Below are positions 1 through 4,670 of a stretch of 5,589 nucleotides of DNA, one piece after another (position 1 is the stretch's first letter; every line of letters begins with the position of its first letter). This DNA is from Clostridiales bacterium (GTDB taxonomy: Bacteria; Bacillota; Clostridia; Oscillospirales; Oscillospiraceae). Made by a program: the position numbers and the translations under genes. Under the pieces are notes generated by a model that made no database searches, was not told the DNA's origin, and worked only from the letters and a program-made list of their open reading frames with translations. The stretch is from assembly GCA_017577345.1 (NCBI GenBank), contig PITX01000095.1:1-5589 (forward strand), given 5' to 3'.

Positions 1-56
1 CCCATACATAGTCTGGACACCTTCAAATCGGAGTTTTTTAGCTGAATATATTCCAT
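1..56 (-). CDS. Aldo/keto reductase family protein, N-terminal fragment cut by window edge
   Basis: Only the first 18 codons plus two bases are visible, reading MEYIQLKNSDLKVSRLCM followed by the start of a glycine codon. This is the characteristic opening of aldo/keto reductases (M-E-Y-x-x-L-x-N-S-D-L-x-V-S-R-x-C-x-G), NAD(P)H-dependent TIM-barrel oxidoreductases. The ATG at 56-54 lies 2 bases after the TGA of the phosphoglycosyl transferase gene. A ribosome site AAGGAG (70-65) sits 8 bases upstream, inside the end of that gene, so the two are almost certainly co-transcribed and translationally coupled. Catalytic residues (Asp, Tyr, Lys, His) lie beyond the window. In a glycan operon such an enzyme could reduce a keto-sugar intermediate, but that is inference: the family is broad and the substrate cannot be read from this fragment. 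Confidence 0.8.
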   Translation of the reverse strand, partial: MEYIQLKNSDLKVSRLCM

Positions 57-58
57 TT

Positions 59-727
59 TCAGGACTCCTTACGACGAAAGATGAAGCGAAATGCCTTTTT
101 CAGGACATCGAAAACCGTAATAAATAACAGCTTAGCATCTGTTGAAAAAGAAACGGTCTTTGCATATTGCACACGCAATTCATTTTTGCGCTTCAATACG
201 TATTTTTCGTACATTTCGTCAGCATTCTCTCCGCCGACGATTTCGTCCAGATTGATAAACTCAATCGAACTGTAGTCTGTTATGCCGGGACGAACACGAT
301 GAATCAGCAATTCCTCGTCCTTGTACTGCGATGTATAGCGCAGCAGCTCCGGACGCGGGCCGATAAACGACATCTCGCCGGTGATAATATTGAAAAGCTG
401 CGGAATTTCATCCAGCTTTGTCTTACGAAGGAAGTTGCCTACCTTCGTGATGCGGCTGTCATTCAGTGCCGTTGTTCCGCCGCCGATCTGATCTGCATTT
501 TTTACCATAGAACGGTACTTAAAAATACGGAACGGTTTATTTTGATAGCCACCACGCTGTGCGCGGTAAAATACCGGAAATCCGGTATCTATCACAACGG
601 CAAGCGCAAGTATCAGGTAAATCGGCGATAATATAACAGCAAATACCACTGCAAGAACCACATCAATGATTCGCTTGATATATCGGTTATAAATACCGTC
701 CGCCTTTATTATCTCCTTTGTTACCAT
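59..727 (-). CDS. PglC-like polyprenol-phosphate phosphoglycosyl transferase (bacterial sugar transferase)
   Basis: Predicted 222-aa membrane enzyme of the bacterial sugar transferase family (PF02397). It would transfer a sugar-1-phosphate from a UDP-sugar to undecaprenyl phosphate, the first membrane step of polysaccharide or glycoprotein glycan assembly on the cytoplasmic face. Visible family landmarks are the basic K18-R19-x-x-D22 start of the domain, one hydrophobic segment at about 22-46 with a Ser-Pro (34-35) typical of the re-entrant helix of monotopic enzymes, FRIFKYRSM (66-74), the catalytic Asp-Glu pair in LDEIPQLFN (D106, E107), GEMSFIGPRP (117-126) and RPGIT (146-150). The length matches the small PglC-like subgroup; the extra N-terminal membrane helices of WbaP or WcaJ types are absent. 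The ATG at 727 was chosen because GGAGG (742-738) precedes it; an in-frame start at 823 would overlap the dehydratase gene by 80 bases. The sugar substrate is unknown. A diNAcBac- or HexNAc-type sugar would fit the adjacent PglF-like dehydratase. Confidence 0.93.
   Translation of the reverse strand: MVTKEIIKADGIYNRYIKRIIDVVLAVVFAVILSPIYLILALAVVIDTGFPVFYRAQRGGYQNKPFRIFKYRSMVKNADQIGGGTTALNDSRITKVGNFLRKTKLDEIPQLFNIITGEMSFIGPRPELLRYTSQYKDEELLIHRVRPGITDYSSIEFINLDEIVGGENADEMYEKYVLKRKNELRVQYAKTVSFSTDAKLLFITVFDVLKKAFRFIFRRKES
65..70 (-). promoter_or_regulatory. Ribosome binding site of the aldo/keto reductase gene
   Basis: AAGGAG on the minus strand, 8 bases before the ATG at 56-54. It lies within the last codons of the phosphoglycosyl transferase gene. 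It supports a real gene start only 2 bases beyond the previous stop, in an ORF too short within the window to stand out otherwise. Confidence 0.75.
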
Positions 728-737
728 TTCTTGGTAT

Positions 738-742
738 CCTCC
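738..742 (-). promoter_or_regulatory. Ribosome binding site deciding the phosphoglycosyl transferase start
   Basis: GGAGG on the minus strand, 10 bases before the ATG at 727-725 and directly after the TAA of the dehydratase gene (746-744). It supports the 222-aa start over the upstream in-frame start at 823. Confidence 0.75.
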
Positions 743-743
743 G

Positions 744-2618
744 TTATTTTGCTCTTGCCGGTCTGCGATATGTCGGAACGATAGTCTCGACAAGATCGCG
801 TATATTGTCTGAATTCTGATCACAGGCAGTTTCTAACTGTACCAGCTGCTGTGCAAACGCAATGTCATCAATATCCAGCGGCTTGCCGATATGGATGAGG
901 TTGTTCGCCGTAGAACGAAGGCCCTCTTCATTCATCAGCATCTCCTCGTAGAGCTTTTCGCCCGGACGCAGACCGGTGTACTTCACCTCAATATCCACAT
1001 CCGGCTCAAAGCCGGAAAGGCGAATGAGATTTCTTGCCAGATCGTCAATTTTGACCGGCTCGCCCATATCCAGCACGAAGATCTCTCCGCGATTGGCATA
1101 AGCACCTGCCTGCAGGACAAGCGATACTGCCTCCGGGATCGTCATGAAGAAACGGATGATATCCGGATGGGTCACAGTTACCGGCCCGCCCTCCGCGATC
1201 TGCTTCTTAAACAGCGGGATAACGCTGCCGTTGCTGCCGAGCACATTACCGAAGCGTACTGCAACGAATTTCGTTTCAGAGGCGTTCGCCATCATCTGCA
1301 CGATCATCTCACAGATACGCTTGGACGCACCCATGATATTGGTGGGATTGACAGCCTTGTCTGTTGAGATCAGAACAAAGGTCTTGGTCTGATAGACCGC
1401 TGCGGCCTTGGCAACATGATATGTACCGAAAACATTGTTCTTGATCGCCTCATTCGGACTGTCCTCCATCAGCGGTACATGTTTATGTGCGGCGGCATGG
1501 AAAACGATATCCGGATGGTAGGTTTCAAACACCTTGTTAATGCGGTCGGTGTCTCTGACCGAGCCGATCAGGGTTATGAGCTTCAATTCCTTGTATGTAC
1601 GGCGAAGCTCCTGCTGAATTTCATAGGCATTATTCTCGTAAATATCAAAAATGATCAGCTTTTCGGGGTTATGCTGTGCGATCTGGCGGCACAGCTCACT
1701 GCCAATAGAGCCGCCGCCGCCGGTCACCATGACCGTCTTGCCTTGCAGGTATTCGGCGATCTGCGACAGATCGACCTGCACACTGTCTCTGCCGAGCAGG
1801 TCTAAAATATCGACCTCTCTGATTTTCTGGATGCTGACCTCACCATTCGCAAGCTGGAAGATACCGGGCATGATCTTCATCTTACAGCCGGTCGCCTGAC
1901 AGATCTTCAAAATCTCCTTGCGATCCTTTGTCGGTGCGGCAGGGATCGCATACACGATCTCATCAATCCGATATTCCTCTGCAAGGCGGACAATATCCTT
2001 TCTCCCGCCGCAGATCTTGACATTTCTCAGGTAGCTGCCGCGTTTCTGCATATCATCGTCAACGATGCAGACGACCTGATTTTGAGAGTTTTCACTTGTC
2101 TGGAACTCACGCAGGACAAGCATACCGGCATTGCCGGCACCGATCAGCATCGTTCTCTTTTGTTCTGAACGGTAATGGGATCTTTTGCGGTATACTCTGA
2201 TCACGCGGTAGGAAAAACGCACAGAGCAAATAAACAGGGTCAAAAAAAGTGCATTGAGCAATGGGAAGCTCATCGGAAGCCCCTTCACAATTCCAACGAG
2301 CTGCCCAAGCATTTCTATTGCACAGACAAGTGCCGCGGAAAGAATGATATGAATCAGCTCATCAACACCCGCATATTCCCACAGGCTGGTATAGAGCTTC
2401 ATAGGAACAAATACTGCAACTGACAGGAGCGTAAACCACGGAGCATACTTTATCAGGATCTCCATCATATTTTCATTGCGGAAATCGACAATGTTAAAAT
2501 CCAATCTTGAAAAAACAGCCAAAAAAGAGGCGAGATTGATCAGAAGAATATCCAGACCAAGCAGCAGAAGCATCCGCAGAAGATATTTTATTCTTTCGGA
2601 TGAATCATTTATCTTCAT
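744..2618 (-). CDS. Membrane-bound nucleotide-sugar 4,6-dehydratase of the FlaA1/CapD/PglF/WbpM family
   Basis: Full-length 624-aa protein, the usual size for long WbpM/PglF-type enzymes. Four hydrophobic segments (about 14-36, 60-76, 88-111 and 114-133) anchor it in the membrane. A first Rossmann-like domain opens with LIGAGNAG (158-165). The catalytic extended short-chain dehydrogenase domain opens with TGGGGSIGS (299-307). Further landmarks are HAAAHKHVPLME (374-385), STDKAVNP (418-425), RFGNVLGS (455-462) and RPGEKLYEE (551-559). The usual Tyr-x3-Lys is replaced by Met429-x3-Lys433 (MGASK), with Asp420 and Lys421 nearby, as in known UDP-GlcNAc 4,6-dehydratases of the WbpM/PglF type, which supports dehydratase activity. 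The expected product is a UDP-4-keto-6-deoxy-HexNAc, a precursor of QuiNAc, FucNAc or diNAcBac. The ATG at 2618 has AGAGGTG (2632-2626) upstream. The gap to the previous gene is 17 bases and to the following gene 16 bases. The exact product sugar cannot be read from the sequence. Confidence 0.93.
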   Translation of the reverse strand: MKINDSSERIKYLLRMLLLLGLDILLINLASFLAVFSRLDFNIVDFRNENMMEILIKYAPWFTLLSVAVFVPMKLYTSLWEYAGVDELIHIILSAALVCAIEMLGQLVGIVKGLPMSFPLLNALFLTLFICSVRFSYRVIRVYRKRSHYRSEQKRTMLIGAGNAGMLVLREFQTSENSQNQVVCIVDDDMQKRGSYLRNVKICGGRKDIVRLAEEYRIDEIVYAIPAAPTKDRKEILKICQATGCKMKIMPGIFQLANGEVSIQKIREVDILDLLGRDSVQVDLSQIAEYLQGKTVMVTGGGGSIGSELCRQIAQHNPEKLIIFDIYENNAYEIQQELRRTYKELKLITLIGSVRDTDRINKVFETYHPDIVFHAAAHKHVPLMEDSPNEAIKNNVFGTYHVAKAAAVYQTKTFVLISTDKAVNPTNIMGASKRICEMIVQMMANASETKFVAVRFGNVLGSNGSVIPLFKKQIAEGGPVTVTHPDIIRFFMTIPEAVSLVLQAGAYANRGEIFVLDMGEPVKIDDLARNLIRLSGFEPDVDIEVKYTGLRPGEKLYEEMLMNEEGLRSTANNLIHIGKPLDIDDIAFAQQLVQLETACDQNSDNIRDLVETIVPTYRRPARAK

Positions 2619-2635
2619 TTTTTCTCACCTCTTTA

Positions 2636-3793
2636 TCAGGAGTCTTTTTTACTGTCATAAATCTGAATATCCTGCACTCGTTTGTATGAGTCCGTAATGG
2701 ACTTCGGCTTCGTAAAGATAATACGGAACCATCTTGCGATCCAGCAAAACGGCAGCAACACCGGAGCTTTTTTCAAAATCGGGAACATCAACTGCATTTC
2801 ATTGCACGGAAGAAATGCCATATGTAAAAATGTTCGGGTTTTTGCATTGTTTTTTGTATGACCTTTTTTCATATAAGCTCGGACCACATTCGACAAATAC
2901 ATTTTTTTTGAGCCAAAAGTTGATGCAGAAAGAATATAGCTTTCCATTTCAGCAATCTCCTCGGAAAATGCGCTTGATTCGTTTGAAAACCAATGTTCAG
3001 AAAGAGATTCCATCTGAACTGCAAACTCTGTAAGATTCAGTTTCTTCAATTCGTCCGATATATATTTACGATTTAAAGCCTTGTGAAAATGCCGGTTAAA
3101 AACATACACATCAATCACAGAACGGATTCCCGTTCCGCAATAGTAATAATGCTTTGCGGAATGAGCCAACAAATAGAGATACACATCTTCATTTGTCATC
3201 CCGTATCCATAGTTTCCGATCTTCAGTTTTGATTTAAACCACGGATTTTTATAATAGCCATGGTATACAAAAGAAGCGGGAATCAGATCATCATGGAGCT
3301 CAAGCGTCATATACGGGCGTTTTTGGAATTCTAAATGATGCTCATTCGGGCTGATATACGAATACCCCAACGACTCAACAACACTGCAAGCTTTTTCCAT
3401 TTCGTTCTTTTTGATCAGAATATCGAGATCGCTCATTTCGCGCAGATATGGCAGCGGAAAAAGATCCCGAATTACACTTCCCTTCAGCGGCATATATGCA
3501 ATAGCATTCTTCTCAAAGCAATCAGACAGGAGCGCAAGTTCATTTTCCTGATTTTCCCCCTTTACGAGAAGCTTACTGTTCTGTGTCTGCCAAATCTGAA
3601 ACAGTTCCTGCTCCGGAGGATTCTTTAGCTTTTGAATCGCAAAAAAAGCCAGCGCCGTAACCGAATGCTTATGGGCCAAAGCATACACAGCGTTCCACGA
3701 AACATCCTCAGGTTTTTCTTTGGAGGTCGTGTTGTTTAATGCGCTGCGCAAAAGTTCAAGCAAATATTCACTTACTCTTGCATCATACTGCAT
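2636..3793 (-). CDS. PF14907-type nucleotidyltransferase family protein
   Basis: Predicted 385-aa protein of the uncharacterised nucleotidyltransferase family (NTP_transf_5, Pfam PF14907). The centre carries LKGS (103-106), then R118 and MSDLDILI (120-127), whose D122-x-D124 pair matches the metal-binding acidic pair of polymerase-beta-like nucleotidyltransferases. E165/H167 (LELHDDL), HSAKH (211-215) and GIRSVIDVY (222-230) follow and also fit the family. The C-terminus has an aromatic/basic amphipathic stretch (about 344-360, with Trp351, Arg354, Trp355 and Arg357), suggesting membrane contact. Members occur in capsule/exopolysaccharide loci and in some lasso-peptide or PqqD-associated loci, but the substrate is generally unknown. 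The ATG at 3793 has GAGG (3804-3801) 7 bases upstream, overlapping the stop of the peptidase gene, so translation is probably coupled. The gene is visibly richer in A/T than the dehydratase gene downstream. The family call is fairly secure; the reaction is not. Confidence 0.85.
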   Translation of the reverse strand: MQYDARVSEYLLELLRSALNNTTSKEKPEDVSWNAVYALAHKHSVTALAFFAIQKLKNPPEQELFQIWQTQNSKLLVKGENQENELALLSDCFEKNAIAYMPLKGSVIRDLFPLPYLREMSDLDILIKKNEMEKACSVVESLGYSYISPNEHHLEFQKRPYMTLELHDDLIPASFVYHGYYKNPWFKSKLKIGNYGYGMTNEDVYLYLLAHSAKHYYYCGTGIRSVIDVYVFNRHFHKALNRKYISDELKKLNLTEFAVQMESLSEHWFSNESSAFSEEIAEMESYILSASTFGSKKMYLSNVVRAYMKKGHTKNNAKTRTFLHMAFLPCNEMQLMFPILKKAPVLLPFCWIARWFRIIFTKPKSITDSYKRVQDIQIYDSKKDS

Positions 3794-3802
3794 AATTCAG
3801 CC

Positions 3803-4267
3803 TCATTTCCGCGATTTTTTTCGGATATTATATAGCTTTTGATAGATTGCGAAAAAAACCCACCGATACCGGAGCAGCCACGTCCACACGGTGCGGTATA
3901 TTCTGTAAATCACATTACTGTTTGTCAGACGCTTCCCTTTACGGACATATTCCGTAGCAAGTCCGATCATCTGATCACGGCGGAGCCCTTTTTCAAGCTG
4001 CCACTGGTGATCGCCGCAGCAGATATAGGTGCCATCCTTACAGACTTTCACGATTCTATGTAGCACAAAAGCGCCGTTATCCCTGCGGTAAAGCGGAAGA
4101 TCGTTTTTCTTCAGCTTTTCCGGCAGGGGTGACAGCGTAACTTTATCTCTTCCGCCGACAATAAAAGGATACATGCTTGTCCCGGTGATTGTCAGCGAAA
4201 ATGTACCGCCCCGGTCGAGGGTTTCTTTAATCAGCGGATAATAATCGGCAAGAGATACTTTATTCAA
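3803..4267 (-). CDS. S24/S26 family (signal-peptidase-like) serine peptidase, TTG start
   Basis: Predicted 154-aa protein related to signal peptidase I and LexA-type peptidases. The nucleophile motif is GTSMYP (29-34, Ser31), followed by a hydrophobic/basic strand region, LYRRDNG, LHRI (His70) and GDHQ (Asp86). A His in the second position, rather than the Lys of classical bacterial signal peptidase I, resembles the Ser-His arrangement of SipW/Sec11-type enzymes. There is no N-terminal membrane helix; instead the C-terminus (about 119-154) is rich in Trp, Tyr, Phe, Arg and Lys and may lie on the membrane. No ATG fits: the only upstream in-frame ATGs (near 4339) would overlap the PqqD-family gene by 80 bases, while the TTG at 4267-4265 follows GAGG (4280-4277) by 9 bases and overlaps the PqqD stop by 8 bases. 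It may cleave a peptide presented by the adjacent PqqD-like protein, which is inference. A non-peptidase role is also possible. Confidence 0.85.
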   Translation of the reverse strand: MNKVSLADYYPLIKETLDRGGTFSLTITGTSMYPFIVGGRDKVTLSPLPEKLKKNDLPLYRRDNGAFVLHRIVKVCKDGTYICCGDHQWQLEKGLRRDQMIGLATEYVRKGKRLTNSNVIYRIYRTVWTWLLRYRWVFFAIYQKLYNIRKKSRK

Positions 4268-4523
4268 GGCAGCCCGCCTCGTTAAGCTTATTGATAAAAT
4301 CTGCGGAGCAGGTGCGTGCCGTAGCCTCGTCCACATCATACTCCTGAAGCAGTGCAGCCGTCAGGCCATCCACATCGCTGCCTTTTTCAAGCTCTTTCCA
4401 AAGGAAGGCACCGGAATCATTTAAGGTAATCATTCCATTGAAATCAATACTTGCAGAGCCGACAGGGACAACAATGTTGGAGCCGGCGATGGTGCGCAGG
4501 ACAAAACCCTCTTTGATTTTCAT
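4260..4523 (-). CDS. PqqD-family protein (peptide-binding RRE-like domain)
   Basis: Small protein of 87 aa, about the normal size for free-standing PqqD-family members (PF05402). Recognisable pattern: MKIKEGFVLR (1-10), VVPVG (18-22), the strand with FNGMITLNDSGAFLW (28-42), then a helical C-terminal half with LLQEYDVDEATA (58-69) and FINKLNEAGCL (76-86). PqqD domains are small winged-helix folds that bind the leader of ribosomally made peptides and deliver it to a modifying enzyme; many clostridial relatives are uncharacterised. The ATG at 4523 was chosen because AAAGGAGA (4540-4533) stands 10 bases upstream; a GTG-initiated longer form from 4571 would put this ribosome site inside the coding region. 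It is the first gene after the promoter at 4612-4640 and overlaps the peptidase gene by 8 bases. No precursor peptide or radical SAM gene is seen nearby, so the partner is unknown. Confidence 0.88.
   Translation of the reverse strand: MKIKEGFVLRTIAGSNIVVPVGSASIDFNGMITLNDSGAFLWKELEKGSDVDGLTAALLQEYDVDEATARTCSADFINKLNEAGCLE
4277..4280 (-). promoter_or_regulatory. Ribosome binding site deciding the TTG start of the S24/S26 peptidase
   Basis: GAGG (within GAGGCGGG) on the minus strand, 9 bases before the TTG at 4267-4265 and inside the last codons of the PqqD-family gene. Its placement, with the 8-base overlap of the two genes, argues for translational coupling and against the longer 178-aa reading. 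Confidence 0.65.
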
Positions 4524-4532
4524 AATATTGGA

Positions 4533-4540
4533 TCTCCTTT
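4533..4540 (-). promoter_or_regulatory. Ribosome binding site of the PqqD-family gene
   Basis: AAAGGAGA on the minus strand, 10 bases before the ATG at 4523-4521. It is the strongest ribosome site in the window and fixes the 87-aa start. Confidence 0.8.
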
Positions 4541-4611
4541 GTGAAAATAGATTATAATCAACATTCGACACAAATCTTCTTCAGGATTCATATCAATCTG
4601 CATACTTTTTA

Positions 4612-4640
4612 ATTATAACATTAATGATTTATAATTGCAA
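4612..4640 (-). promoter_or_regulatory. Predicted sigma-A-type promoter of the PqqD-to-reductase operon
   Basis: On the minus strand, TTGCAA (4640-4635, 4 of 6 matches to TTGACA) is followed after exactly 17 bases by TATAAT (4617-4612), a perfect -10. A TG at 4620-4619 makes an extended -10 (TGTTATAAT). Transcription would start at about 4606-4604, giving a leader of about 80 bases before the PqqD-family ATG. It is the only clear promoter I see and would serve the whole downstream operon. A second TATAAT at 4556-4551 lacks a matching -35. Confidence 0.7.
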
Positions 4641-4656
4641 CGGAAAATTGTCCGTT
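4639..4656. repeat. 18-bp near-perfect palindrome touching the -35 element
   Basis: AACGGA and TCCGTT arms (4639-4644 and 4651-4656) flank a six-base centre AAATTG whose inner four bases also pair, leaving one mismatched pair in 18 bp. It overlaps the first two bases of the -35 hexamer (4639-4640) and lies 14 bases after the stop of the upstream gene. It could be an operator for a dimeric regulator or a weak stem-loop ending upstream transcription. On the minus strand the following bases (TGCAATTAT) are not a proper T-run, so a classical terminator is doubtful. Confidence 0.5.
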
Positions 4657-4670
4657 TTATGTTATTTCTG

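Noticed and set aside
167..631. 154-codon plus-strand open frame
   Set aside because: It lies antisense to the phosphoglycosyl transferase gene, has no recognisable domain and no good ribosome site; it is a shadow of the real gene.
728..823. 32-residue N-terminal extension of the phosphoglycosyl transferase
   Set aside because: It would overlap the end of the dehydratase gene by 80 bases, while GGAGG at 742-738 points to the ATG at 727.
891..1367. 158-codon plus-strand open frame
   Set aside because: It lies antisense to the catalytic part of the dehydratase gene and its residues show no family pattern.
1416..1805. 129-codon plus-strand open frame
   Set aside because: It is antisense to conserved dehydratase motifs (including the TGGGGSIGS region) and has no independent support.
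4268..4339. 24-residue N-terminal extension of the S24/S26 peptidase
   Set aside because: It would run through the end of the PqqD-family gene in another frame, and its residues do not resemble the family; the TTG at 4267 has its own ribosome site.
4551..4556. Second TATAAT on the minus strand close to the PqqD-family gene
   Set aside because: At a 17-base spacing the -35 position reads GAAGAT, a poor match, and the TG upstream is one base out of place for an extended -10.
4524..4571. 16-residue N-terminal extension of the PqqD-family protein from a GTG
   Set aside because: The best ribosome site (4540-4533) would lie inside it, and family members begin near the MKIKEGF start.
4639..4665. 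Rho-independent terminator for the surface-protein gene
   Set aside because: The six-base-pair stem is followed on the minus strand by TGCAATTAT, not a T-run. The T-rich side is on the plus strand, where no gene ends.
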